From assembly GCF_019112545.1 (NCBI RefSeq), contig NW_025064882.1, positions 1,378,928 through 1,442,927 on the forward strand: 64,000 bases of DNA, given 5' to 3'. Below the pieces are notes generated by a model that saw only the letters and a list, made by a program, of their open reading frames with translations, searched no databases and was not told the DNA's origin. Of the stretch, positions 36,415 to 47,249 are shown one piece after another. The position numbers and the translations under genes are program-made. The stretch comes from Guyanagaster necrorhizus (taxonomy: Eukaryota; Basidiomycota; Agaricomycetes; Agaricales; Physalacriaceae). Each line of letters starts with the position of its first letter. Position 1 is the first letter of the stretch.

Positions 36415-38851
36415 CTAAATGTTAACCTTGTCCTCAGCCTTGCCATTGTTTTCTGCAGTAGCCGAAGCAACATAAAATTCAAATGCTTTGCGTTTCGCCT
36501 CTGCTTGAACGAACTCGACGCATTCAACTCGACTTTTCTCGACGTCCACTAGCCAAAGAAAAAGTGTACTGAAAACACCACTGACCCAATCTTTAAGGAG
36601 GTGATCCATGCAGACGAGGACATATCCACTCACAGTGCGAACAGAAAAGCAAAAGGCATATTGTCGTTGTTATTCGAAGCCGTTATTATCGCAGAGGACA
36701 CAAAGGGACCAATGAATGCAGAGGTTTTGCCCACCTGTTGAAGACATACGGTCAGCAGGTAGAAGTACGAATGTTGTTCAAGTAATCAGCGCTTACGACG
36801 GAGAACAGGGCAAAGAACAGAAACCTGCATTTACATGGACCATATTAGTACCCGTTTGATGGGAGACGGCGAAGAACCTACATTTGAGGAAGCGGTGACA
36901 CTTCGCTGATCATGGTTTGGCTGTATGCATACCAAGGGCACACTAAAAGACCATAGAAAGCTTGATACAGCCTTTATGAACTCGTTACAACGATGATTAT
37001 ATTAACGAAGACAACGGATACCACGAACCATATTTCCCAGACGTGTTTAAACCCGAATTTGTCCGTGTGAACACCGATAAGGCCCCAAATCGTCAGGACC
37101 TAACAAGTTCGTGAGAGAAAGCCTTAAGAAGAGATACATTGCAACCAACGATAATCCAAAATACGTTGAACAAGAGCATCTGGTTAATACTCTGTCGACG
37201 GCCTCAACACATAGAAACAAGAACCACTAACAGCCTTCGTGCTGATGCTATAGCGCTTTTGTACCAGCCAGAAAATACTAGACCAAATTGAGCTCGACTC
37301 TGGCTAGTTATAGTGGTGACGCACTAGATGCCCATGCCCTGCGCTACAATGCCGACAATGAGGAGTAAAGTCAGCTGAAAAGTCGAGTACGCCACCACGC
37401 TAAATTCCCTAGGCGTCAGGATGCTCGCATCAGAAGGAGACGAGAACAAACCTGTTCTGGAGGGTACCGATGACCGTACTATTCAAATCTTTAAGCTCCC
37501 TCGGTGAGGATAAGCATTGAGAAATTACTAACACAGTGGTATTTAGGACATCACCCCTAGATAATAAGTAATTCTACGACAACACCAATTAGGGAAGTAA
37601 GTGACGCACATGAGGAAATAAAAAATAAGATATAGGAAGGTCTGCTTGAGTCGGAGACATTCTCTTAAGGCGACGTAGGTTTGCGTGAAACCCACTATCA
37701 TAAGACTGGTTCCTGCAGGAAGCTGCAAACCAGGACGCCGTTTTTCCAGAATAAACCATGGCAAGGCACAAAGCACTGTTGATCAGGCTAGTAGCCCATT
37801 GACATAGGAAGATGACATACACCAGACACCTCCGGAAAATGCAATCAAAACACTGAATGCCTTTGTGTTGTTCTCTGTGCTTTCGTCCGATCGCAAACCT
37901 TTGAGGATCCCTACCATAACGGCTAATATTATAATCTCTCCAGCTGAGCATACGGCAAATGAGATATTAGATATCCGGTTTTTGGCCAGCGAGGTCAAAA
38001 GCTCATGTTCTCGTTGACTATAACGACGTCAGGGTACGGGAATAAAAATGGCATGATACTGACCTTTTCTGACCATCTGTTAATTCTGTCATCGAGCCTT
38101 TGACCTCAGGAAGGTCCCGAGCTAGCCCAGGAAAAGCAGCCGTCCAAAATGTCAGCGAACACTGAAGTAAAAATCCTAAGTACAGAGACAAAACGCTACT
38201 CTGAGTATCATGCACACCTGATAAGTTATCACTTCAGATATGTTAGACGCATGTTGACTAAGAGATGAACCAAGACGTGCATCCCAGAATATACAACACT
38301 ATACCGGCGCGCCATTTGGATGGATCGTCTACTCCCAGCCATGCAAAAGACACGCCCACGGCGAGAAGGGTAAAGAATATGGTGATGTTGGGCCTGGGGA
38401 GATAAGAAGGTTGAACGTCAAAATAGAAGTTGAGTACCAAATTACCTCCAGCGACCATAGTCTGCCCAGGCGCCAATAAATAGAAGAAGAGCGGCTTGAA
38501 TAGCAAAGCTAATGCCATTCGTTAATAAGACAATGGAATTTACTAAGAACAAAATTAGTGCACAACCAGGTCTGATGAAAAAATGGGCGCACTGTCACGA
38601 ACATGACCGAGATACGGCAAAACGCAGGTATTCTCGCACGACGTCACAAATGGTGGGTCCTTGGGGTCGTAACCTGCTAGATAAAGAAGATTCTGGAACT
38701 GCGAAGGACCAAAGTTGAATCCTGATAACCCGTTGTTGCCTATGTAGTAGAGATAATACGACCATAATTCTTTTCGCGTCGTCGTGTACTCTTCTCCCTC
38801 GTCTGTATCGACCTCACTTGAGACCTCTTCAACGGCTCGGTTGCCGGGCAT
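36415..38851 (-). CDS. ATG22: Atg22-like vacuolar amino-acid effluxer (autophagy)
   Basis: A multi-pass permease that exports amino acids from the vacuole after autophagic breakdown. Many short exons on the minus strand start at the ATG at 38,851 (MPGNRAVEEVSSEVDTDEGE) and include ELWSYYLYYIGNNGLSGFNF, SFAWLGVDDPSKWRAGIVLY, FWTAAFPGLARDLPEVKGS, ISNISFAVCSAGEIIILAVM, the NNTKAFSVLIAFSGGVW segment, PWFILEKRRPGLQLPAGTS, EFSVVAYSTFQLTLLLIVGI and the conserved end FFALFSVVGKTSAFIGPFVS with LFLWLVDVEKSRVECVEFV. An apparent stop after QGMGI disappears if an intron (gtgcgtcacc...ggtctag) is removed, which gives YIFWLVQKRYSISTKA. The frame then stays open to 36,415, so I judge the gene intact. Confidence 0.82.
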
Positions 38852-39047
38852 GATAAACAGAGCGAAAAACAGGAATCTGTTCAAATGGAGGAGCCGGCTG
38901 GAAAAAAACATTCCCAGTGCATCACGTTTGATGGGAAAGATGGCGAATGCACGTTGTCCTTCTCCATTCAGCACGTCGCTCCTCGTTGTGCAGGGGCTTC
39001 CCAGCGTCCCGTCTTCACGCTCATCTTTCGCACGGACCTCCCATACA

Positions 39048-40970
39048 ATGACTTATCAAGGTCAAGGATACGATTATTACGACCATGTCGACCCAAATCA
39101 CCTCGAATACTCTTCATGGAATGACGGTGTTCCATATCTACAGTACCACAATTCTTCATACGGACGGTCCTGGCCGCAACTTTGGGATACCTACGGGTCC
39201 CATAATAGCCAATGGCAAGCCCGTGACCAGCCATACGAACAGGATTATTATCCATCGTACCGTCGCGACAGGATCTCTACAGACTACGAAACGCAACGAT
39301 CGTCTTCCCGGCATCGCGATTCGTCACCTTTGCCCCCACCAATGCCTACCGAGCCTTCTGCTGAATACCTCGAGCTCTCACAGCAGCCTTCTACGCATAT
39401 AGATGACCCCTCTTCCTTGAGAAAGCTTCTCATTCTAGATTTAAACGGCACTTTGCTGTATAGAGAGGTGAAACCCCAAAGTTCTCGCAGATACCGGCGT
39501 GACAGAGTCAATGACTCTTCAGAACCTCAGCCCCGTGTCATGCATCCCCGTCCCTACATGGGATCATTCAGGCAGTACCTATTTCATCCCAAGACGCTAA
39601 AGTGGTTGGATACCATGGTTTGGAGTTCTGCGCAACCATTCAATGTTAACCATATGGTGGATCAGTGCTTCGAGGGGGAAAAGGAGAAGTTGGTTGCTGT
39701 GTGGGCTCGAGACACGCTTGGGTTGACAAGTGCACAATATCGTGTGTTTCTTATTTCTTCCTTGGTCATCCTATTGAACGGACTTGCAGACCAGAAAACA
39801 CAGACTACGAAGAACCTTGCTAAGCCATGGGCTACGCTTTATCTATTGCCAGACCGAGATGACCAGCCGTCTTCAATATCAAGCAGCCAAGTTCAACCCT
39901 CTCGTTCAGTAGACGAGCTGGTGCCTTTGAACGAACCTCCCGATTCCGTTTATGTTCATTCCGCCCTCACCACACTCCTTCTCGATGACTCTCCTCTTAA
40001 AGCTCACCTTCAGCCCTGGAACCACTTCTGCGTACCCGAGTACACCGCCCAAATTCGAAGCCGCGATCTCGCTACACGGCAACACGAAAGAGACAAGCCT
40101 CATTCTGATGTTCAGAATGAAGACGCTACCGTTTCCACGAAAAAGCGGAAAAGGGCAAAGAAGCAGGCCCTTGGCTATGATCAGGTCTTGCTGGTTGTTA
40201 TCGGTGTGCTCGATAGGATAAAGGTGGAGAGCAATGTTTCTGGATGGATGCGTCAATATGGCCTATGGGATGGTGTGCATGAGGAGGACCAGAAAGAGAA
40301 ATCAGTTCCAACGCCGGAGGAAACATCTGTTGATGATGAGGTTGAAATTTTAGGGGATCCCACGAGGAAACGCAGCAGACGGATTAGCGACTACGCTGGC
40401 CTCAATGACGAAAATTCCCGCCCTTCTGACTCTGACAGACCTGACAGCCCCTCGCCTGCCGTCGAAATAACATTTATATCTCCCGAGAAAGCTTCACTCC
40501 CATCCATAGCACACATGCGTGGTGATATTTCTCCCTTTTCGTCACTTCTACGAACGCCAATGCGCGATTTAACAGAAGTAACAAGTTCATCACAACCTGT
40601 TCCAGATGATGGTTCTTCCTCAGTTAGAAGAAATTTGATTTCGTCGTTAGAAGAGCAGTCGACTTCCCCCTACCCCCCATTGTCTCCTCTGCTTCAGCCT
40701 TCATCTCAAACTGCTGAGCATAAATCGATATGTCCTTCCCCCGTCCTTGAAGCGGCCAGATTTCCAGAGTTGAATTGCAAATCGGAAGCTAATTCTCCTT
40801 CTGAGTCTCCGCAACCGCCAGACGGCCAGCATATCAATCCTTTATTCCCATCCTCTATGGCTGAGAAAGACAAATTATGGTTCGAAAATGAAGCTGTAGT
40901 TTCTCATTGGGCTAAGCTTGGTCTGGAGGCGTTGGCGGCTCTCGGCATACCCGCTGAAGCTGGTATATGA
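39048..40970 (+). CDS. FCP1/NIF-like phosphatase-fold protein
   Basis: A HAD-fold protein of the NLI-interacting-factor (FCP1-homology) group; relatives dephosphorylate the polymerase II tail or other phosphoproteins. The ATG at 39,048 follows a promoter shared with divergent ATG22. The N-terminus is Tyr/Asp/Ser-rich and disordered. The catalytic strand is KLLILDLNGTLLYREV: the first Asp is present, but the second acid of the DxDxT motif is replaced by Asn. Motif II is TMVWSSAQPFN, the motif III Lys lies in TTKNLAKPW, and motif IV is LLLDDSPLKA. An intron of 48 bases (39,742-39,789) is in frame and free of stops, so both spliced and unspliced messages stay open. A basic patch (STKKRKRAKKQALG) could be a nuclear signal. 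The C-terminus is Ser/Pro-rich. Confidence 0.8.
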   Translation: MTYQGQGYDYYDHVDPNHLEYSSWNDGVPYLQYHNSSYGRSWPQLWDTYGSHNSQWQARDQPYEQDYYPSYRRDRISTDYETQRSSSRHRDSSPLPPPMPTEPSAEYLELSQQPSTHIDDPSSLRKLLILDLNGTLLYREVKPQSSRRYRRDRVNDSSEPQPRVMHPRPYMGSFRQYLFHPKTLKWLDTMVWSSAQPFNVNHMVDQCFEGEKEKLVAVWARDTLGLTSAQYRVFLISSLVILLNGLADQKTQTTKNLAKPWATLYLLPDRDDQPSSISSSQVQPSRSVDELVPLNEPPDSVYVHSALTTLLLDDSPLKAHLQPWNHFCVPEYTAQIRSRDLATRQHERDKPHSDVQNEDATVSTKKRKRAKKQALGYDQVLLVVIGVLDRIKVESNVSGWMRQYGLWDGVHEEDQKEKSVPTPEETSVDDEVEILGDPTRKRSRRISDYAGLNDENSRPSDSDRPDSPSPAVEITFISPEKASLPSIAHMRGDISPFSSLLRTPMRDLTEVTSSSQPVPDDGSSSVRRNLISSLEEQSTSPYPPLSPLLQPSSQTAEHKSICPSPVLEAARFPELNCKSEANSPSESPQPPDGQHINPLFPSSMAEKDKLWFENEAVVSHWAKLGLEALAALGIPAEAGI

Positions 40971-41103
40971 TTACAGGTTACAATTCAGTTGTCTACTTCG
41001 GTTAATCTACTTGGTACAAGAAAACTGCACACGTACTTATATGCTTTGATTATTGAATACTTGCCGTAAATCGTGATACTGCTACCTACATGTAAATGTA
41101 CTG

Positions 41104-42816
41104 TCATGACCGCTCTTCCTTCTCTTCATCTTCCTTGTAATTCTCTACCTTCATGCCATGCAGACCTAGCTCCTCGTTCTGCTCCCATGTCCGGTCATAC
41201 AACTCAATAGTCATGTTGGGATCTGGGTCGGGAGCATACAAGTTCTGCACATACGAGTTGGCCAAAGGGTCGTCGAGAATGAGTGTGAAAGGTCTTTCAA
41301 CATTCTTCACCTGAAAAATGGAATTAGTATAGTAGAAATGTATTTTGAATCATTTACCTCTTTTAGGCCCTTGAGGAATTCTTCGAATGACTTCCTATCG
41401 CCGACAGTCAGAGAGTCGCCGGCTTGGAGTACCTTTTCTGACAGCTCCTCGTAAACTTGGTTGAGAATACCTTCGAGGGTGGTGAAACGACCCCCAAGGG
41501 TGCCGTGTTGTAGTACGAGATCGATTTCTGGAATCGTGATACCACTGGTTTCACTCTGGAAAATACCTTAGTCCTGAAATGTCAGTAACGAAGTAGACAA
41601 TACCTTAAGAATATCCCTGCTCAGGTCTTCACGGTCCTCGACCTTAAGTGTTATCCGTTTGCCCTTTTCGGAGATAGCAGAACCGGACTTGACTTCATTG
41701 TCCCTGTATCCACAATGATCACAGTTAATGGACATTATGATGACATCCTACGATATCGTCAGAAACATGAACATGAACAAAAAGGCAACATACTTTGAAG
41801 TAAGGTATGTTGACTTTCTTCATCATAGTATCAATAGGATGCCCGCAGCTCGAACACGGTCCATTGAAGACAAAGATCTCTCCGTCAGTTCCAGCCTCGC
41901 CACCACCCAATTCTTCATCACCCCCTTTCACGGCCTGGAGGGCTCCTTCATTGTTCTCCTTAGGCGGCGCAACCAGTCCTAGTGCTACATTCTGCTTCAA
42001 TGTCCGCGGATACGTTCTCATATTCCACTTGGGGTCTGCCATATTGTTCACAAACTCAATGAACGAGTTTCCAGCGGGGTCGTCCAATTTGAGCGTGAAA
42101 GGTGTCAAAGGAATATGGTCTTTCTGTGATGTCTTTCCGACATGTACGTCTTTGTCTTCCTCGTCGCCAATGACATCCTTCAGTTTGTCAATTAGAGCTT
42201 GAATTTTCGTGTAACTATCTTCATCCTGTATGCGCCGCAGCGGTTGGTCCATGCTCAGATCAGCTATGACATCACGGATCAGGCCTTCCACTGTCGTGAG
42301 CTGACCGCGAGTAGAAGGTGGAAGTGTGAGTTCGTATTCTGGGACCACGATCTCACAGCTTTCAGAGCGCACAATTTGTCTGTTAAGGTCGGATCGGGAG
42401 ACTATACGAGCAGTGTAGATGGTACCCTCAGCTACATGTTATCAGATAATGCTAATGATGAGAACGGGATATGAACACACGACGTATAGTGCTTGCAGAC
42501 TGTATTTCATTGTTCGTCGCTCCGCAGTGTTCACATCTGAATGATATCACGATAACTTCGCGGAAGAATGGAATAGATGTGAGTAGCATCCTGGTGACAC
42601 CCTACCATGAGAACAATAAGATGATTTTGACCTCAGATAGAGTAAGATAGGGACCTGCTCGCCACATTTCATGCAGAGTGACTCGATTTCTTGAGTAGGC
42701 CTATCGTCTGTATCGTCTGCGTTTGATTCGTCGATTTCATGATCTTTTTCAGGTAATAAATCCGCTTTATCCGCAGCGAATCCAATACTTGGAAAGAGTT
42801 CATTGGCCTTGGACAT
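41104..42816 (-). CDS. ZPR1: Zinc-finger protein ZPR1
   Basis: ZPR1 binds eEF1A and helps it fold, linking growth signals with translation; it moves between cytoplasm and nucleus. The sequence shows the diagnostic duplicated layout: a first zinc finger ([20 protein letters not shown] ... RCEHCG), a domain with [20 protein letters not shown] and [19 protein letters not shown], a second finger ([20 protein letters not shown] ... INCDHCG), and a second domain with [20 protein letters not shown] and [20 protein letters not shown]. Both fingers have both CxxC pairs. Start at 42,816 ([17 protein letters not shown]) and stop at 41,104. Short introns interrupt it near 41,310, 41,570 and 42,430. Confidence 0.93.
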
Positions 42817-43460
42817 AGTTGTAGAGGAAAGAGGAGTATCAAAAGTTGTTGATCGAAAAAAAACCGGGTTCGGCGCCTTGCCACTTGAAAAGGGATTTCG
42901 CTCGCCAAGACGACGAGAGAAAGAAATAGTCGTTCCTGCACCTTCACCGATTAGGAGAAACGTCTCGTCTTGAGACCACTAACTACCACATGTAGTAGCT
43001 AGTTGAGACCACAACCCTTTCCCAAGGCCTTCCAGCCTAAGAACGCCGCGAAAATCCCACCATAGAAAGGCAGGGCAACCACCCCAGAGTATGATGGTAC
43101 GATGCCACTGGACGTCTCTAACTAGCGAGAATAAAGAATTTTTAATATGCTCTAGAAAGACAACGCCACCCAGGCCGGCTCCCGTGATACGACATTTGAC
43201 ACGAGGTCATAAAGAAGATGAATGCTCGCCCTTTGTCCGTGCAAAACTAGGACGTCTCAAATCATATTTAAGGAGCGCCAGTCCGCCATAGAGTTCTATT
43301 CCTCCCTCTCACCCCCCGGAACCAGTGCCAGGCAAAACGAGCGTTCATACGACCCTTCAAAAAACTAATTCTCTGACCGAAGATCAGGCACCTCCCCCGC
43401 CCGAAGACGAGGAAAACAGAGAATCGTCACCAAAGACAAACCTTGCCCACTTCGCACCCG
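42817..43460. other. Intergenic region between ZPR1 and the gag-like fragment
   Basis: About 640 bases, including the ZPR1 promoter. A direct repeat of TTGAGACCAC occurs at 42,970-42,979 and 43,003-43,012. I see no gene. Confidence 0.45.
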
Positions 43461-44548
43461 ATGCCATACGAATTCCCTGACCCTCGTGCCACCGCCAACC
43501 TGCCTATTCCCCTACGATAAGTTCACCTGCTCTGGCGAAACGCCTGCGACACTCCCCGCGGGTTCTGAAACCCCATTCACGGACGCCACACACCCCCGCG
43601 TCTTCATCCCATGGAGTCATATCACGGCTGCTTTCCCAGAGGACATGCGTGACGCCATTGCCACCTCCCCTGAAAAGTTTATCGCAGCCGTCCCTTTCGG
43701 AGCAGGTCCTAAGTTCTACGCCGAAAACCGACGGGCAGATCTATTACTGAAAACCTTTCTCGAAGACCTCGACTTCCCGGACAAGGGAAAGCTCACGGTG
43801 TCCTTCCCTATCGAAGCGAAGGAGGACAAGAAAGGCAGGAATAAAGATGAAGGTCGCAGCAGAAAGACCGCCTTCGACAAGCCGTGGCCCCTGATCATTA
43901 CAGATTTCTCTGAGGACTTCGCCAAATTCCTCCTCTGGAACCAATGCTTCGCAAACGGCATCGCATGCTGTTTGGAACCTCGTCCCATTTAACCCGAAGG
44001 CACTAGCTTGGGCCATCACAGCTTTCCAGGGCAACGTCGTTAGCAACGACCCTGATCTGATAGCTGAAGCTCTCGCATGCATCAAAGCCGCCACCTGGCC
44101 CGACGTCTCCATCCAAAACCTAGTCAAACACATCACCCAGACCCAAGGACGTTCAGGAAATCCCGCCGAGCTCACAGTCAAGATGACTCAGTCCTGGCGT
44201 CTCTCGTACATTGAGACGAAGAATTTCAAAGACGACAAAGGTCCGGTCTTCCTCTTGACGAGAGAACCCATCACCGACAACCTGGACATGCACAGATCGA
44301 TAGCCGCGCACATCCGCAAACTGAAGATCCGAGTCAACTACCAACAGCTGATCAACGTCGACAAGATCGTTGGCTGCGACTGGTGCAAGAACCAAAATCA
44401 TCCGAGCCATGCATGCCCCTTCCCGGAGGTGGATTCTACCTGGTACGGCCCCTCCACCGACGAACGCCGACTCGGAATGATGAAATCAGAAACCCCAAAA
44501 GACGATTTCCGCAAGCGAAGGGAGGACAGCCCGGAACCAGGCGGTTGA
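43461..44548 (+). pseudogene. Gag-like retroelement protein with zinc knuckle, broken by two frameshifts
   Basis: The fragment encodes a gag/ORF1-like nucleic-acid binding protein of mushroom retroelements. It begins at an ATG at 43,461, shifts frame near 43,517, and shifts again near 43,960, so three frames are used in order. The C-terminal part contains a CCHC knuckle of the form CX2CX4HX4C (CDWCKNQNHPSHAC) followed by a Pro/charged tail. Its CpG content is high, like normal genes, which contrasts with the transposon block only 1.3 kb away. It could be a recent insertion or a decayed host-domesticated copy. I do not see a matching reverse transcriptase directly after it. Confidence 0.6.
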
Positions 44549-45480
44549 TCGAAACATGGAAAGAAAGATTACGACCGCTGGAATATAGTTAGGCGTGGTA
44601 AAAAGCAGTAGTCAGCGTACCACTTAGATGCCATAGAATACAGTTGTATGTGTTTAATTGAGATATTTTACTACTGCTAGGATAATCTCGACGAGCATCA
44701 AGCTTGAAATAGCGGATCCAGGGGTGAGACTGGAGCGATGAGAAGTCCGTTAGATCCTGCTAACACTCATCAATGCATCTCCCCGTTCTGATTATTGATG
44801 ACTTAGTGGAGGTAAGTGGGACTGCTGAGCAGGGAGGGGCGATATAACAAACTCCGACAAGGCCGGTAGAGCCACGACTGCTTGGAACTCCTCCTCACCG
44901 GGGAATCTCTTCTAAGCGGATCTACCTTAGCATGCCGCAGTTTGGCAGACTCGGTATGTGAAATTAGTTGCTACTAACTGTCTAGAATATAGAGATGAAT
45001 CAAACTACGAATGCGGTCGTTACGGTACAGGCCTCGCACTACACCATCAAGACTCTGACATACCCACTGGTTATTCCTCTATTCAAGATGGTAGTGTGAG
45101 TAGTGACAGTGGGGAACCAGCATCGGAATTCCTTGAGAATGATGCGGTTGACCGAATGTCTCTCGGTCCCCCAGACAATGATAGGAATGTGCCAGCTGCC
45201 TCCCCAGCTACATAATGTGTAGACTCGGGAGAAACCATGCAAGCCCACAATGGTAGGTGTCGACAGCAAACATGCCAAAGACATCAGTCAAGTTTCTCGA
45301 CAAACTCATGTGGCTCGAGTACCCATAGATGAGACCCCAACTTATAAGAGTGGTCATGCCACAAACCAGAGAGGAGAGCCATGCTCCCACCAAAATGCAC
45401 AAGAAGATGATCCAGCTGGATCCCCTCAACAAGAAAAGAATCCTATGAGCCAAGCAAGTGTTAGGCCTGAGTGACACATG
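44549..45480. other. Unassigned sequence between the gag-like fragment and the LTR
   Basis: About 930 bases. Open frames on plus (44,958-45,215; 45,250-45,474) and a hydrophobic minus frame (45,208-45,540) exist, but no family is recognised. It may be the flank or untranslated part of one of the retroelements. CpG is present here at a moderate level. Confidence 0.4.
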
Positions 45481-45838
45481 AACTATGACACGTGGTAAAT
45501 AAGCACTGTATCGTGTTTGTACAATCACGCTTAAGTCCACTTGATGTGTTTGTAGTTGTTATATCCTAAGGTCAATACAAGTAGTTGACTCAAGGTAAAG
45601 CAGTAGAATAAAGGATAGTTTGAGACTAGGGATACATGGTGTTAGTTATGCTACTTATATACCATTCATCTCTCAATAAATATAGTACTACTAATTGTAA
45701 GTGTTCTGTGTTATAGTGCCCATTATCCTAGGGCATTGTAGTTACCTACAATAGACCAATTGTCTTGTTGTCAGGGTGTCGCTTTGTGTTTCAGGTCTGG
45801 TGGCTGTGTTGATCAAAATACCCCCACAGTCCTATTGT
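45481..45838 (-). repeat. LTR of a Ty3/gypsy-like element (probable)
   Basis: On the minus strand a non-coding stretch starts TGTGGGGG at 45,838, carries a TATA box (TATATAAG, about 45,652-45,659) in the right place for an LTR promoter, and lies just after the end of the chromodomain coding remnant. The far end is uncertain, near 45,480-45,510. The order integrase, chromodomain, LTR matches chromoviruses. No second copy of the LTR is seen in the window. Confidence 0.5.
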
Positions 45839-46029
45839 TAGTCTAGGCATTCTGACTAAGCATAAATAGGGGTTAATACTGCAGAAATGAAAATAAAAGT
45901 AGGAAAAATTATAACATTACCCTCTCCTTAAGACTATCATTCTGATGGCTTAATTAAAGGATGGTTGTAGTTGTATTAGATGAGGGCCATTGTGCAGATA
46001 ACCTGCCCTTCTTCTCAGAAGATTCATGA

Positions 46030-47248
46030 AGATATTGACCTATTTGTAGGTCAATTTAGCAATAGTTTATAGTTATGTATAGCATCATTTGTATTCATAT
46101 GTCATTTGTTTACTCATTGGTTAGACTCTAGGCTGTATCCCTTCTAGCTGACTAGATAGTCAACAGTTATAGTCATGCTATCTCTATGTTTATATATTTA
46201 TCATGTTTTATAGTGGAGTACTTGATCAACTTCATAATGTTCTTTGTCATTGATCAGATCAGATGGTGGTAGCAGTGGTTGTTCTTGATTTAGGAAGGTG
46301 GAAACTATGAATGGAGTAAGAGGTGTTTTATTGAACATGTTATAAATTCACCAATGTGAGGGCAGTCTGAATTTGTAGACAGAATTCCTGACTTTGGTGA
46401 TAATGGTAAATGTGCTGGTATACTTGTTATCAAGTTTTGTTTTAGGTGTGAGAGATGAAAGTTTATGGTGTCAAGCCACATCTTGTTATTTATGTTATAT
46501 AAATGTGCTGGTTGCCAGTGTTTGTCATATTATGCTTTTATGATATTAGCAGCCTTCTGTAATGCTGTTTCTGTTTTGAGATGGATTTTTACCATGGTTG
46601 TAGCAAAATTGGTTGAAGTGGAGATCATGGTGTGTGTTCACATTATTCTGGCCATATTTGAATGCCAGCCATAGTTGATAAAGAAGGGCATCTTGCCAGT
46701 GGCAGAGTGGATGTGGTTGTTGTACTAAAAGGCTGTGAGTGCTAGTTATTCTGTCCAGTTGTTCTGTCAGTAGTTGATGAACATGTGAAGATATTTTTCA
46801 ATTTCTTGGTTGATGCATTTGATCTGACTGTCTGTCTGAGGGTGATAAGCTGTGGAGGTGTTGCTGTGAATATTGAGCAGTCTGTATAAGTCATTGATGA
46901 ATTTTAAGATGAATTGTGGATTTTGGTTTGAGATGATGACTTATGGCATCTCATATTTGGTATATACCTCATCATGAAGTATCTTTGTCCACCTCTTGAA
47001 GGAAAGTTCCATTGAGCATGCAATTGGAATGATTGCTTTAGAAAACCTATCAACAATCATGATGATTGCATCATATTTATTGCAATCAGGAAGTTCAGTC
47101 ACTATGTTGATGGATATGTGGATCTATGATTGTGTTAGTAGTTCATTCAAGTGCAACAGTGTGGCTCAGGCTCAGATAGAGAACTTAGTCTATTAGCATA
47201 TCTCACACCCTTTAACATATTCTTTGATGTCCTTTGTCATTTTTGGCC
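46030..47248 (-). mobile_element. Ty3/gypsy integrase plus chromodomain remnant
   Basis: On the minus strand, with many stops, the sequence reads the end of the integrase zinc finger (MTKDIKEYVKGCEIC), traces of the catalytic core, and a clear C-terminal part (VRNSVYKFRLPSHW, FNKTPLTP, NQEQPLLPPSDLI, HYEVDQVLHYKT). This is followed by a decayed chromodomain (DYLVS, KGYSLESNQ). These are the parts expected at the 3' end of a chromovirus pol gene. The 5' part (gag, protease, reverse transcriptase, RNase H) is missing because the element is cut at 47,248 against the LINE remnant. All reading frames are disabled. Confidence 0.75.
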
Positions 47249-47249
47249 T

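Noticed and set aside
37300..37345. Apparent stop codon inside ATG22 after QGMGI
   Set aside because: An intron with proper GT..AG ends removes it and restores the conserved frame, so I do not call a pseudogene.
38784..39047. In-frame extension upstream of the FCP1-like start
   Set aside because: It overlaps the first exon of ATG22 on the other strand and its sequence is the complement of that exon; the ATG at 39,048 fits better.
45208..45540. Hydrophobic 110-codon minus-strand frame
   Set aside because: No start context, family or exon partner; it overlaps the probable LTR edge and is best explained as chance.
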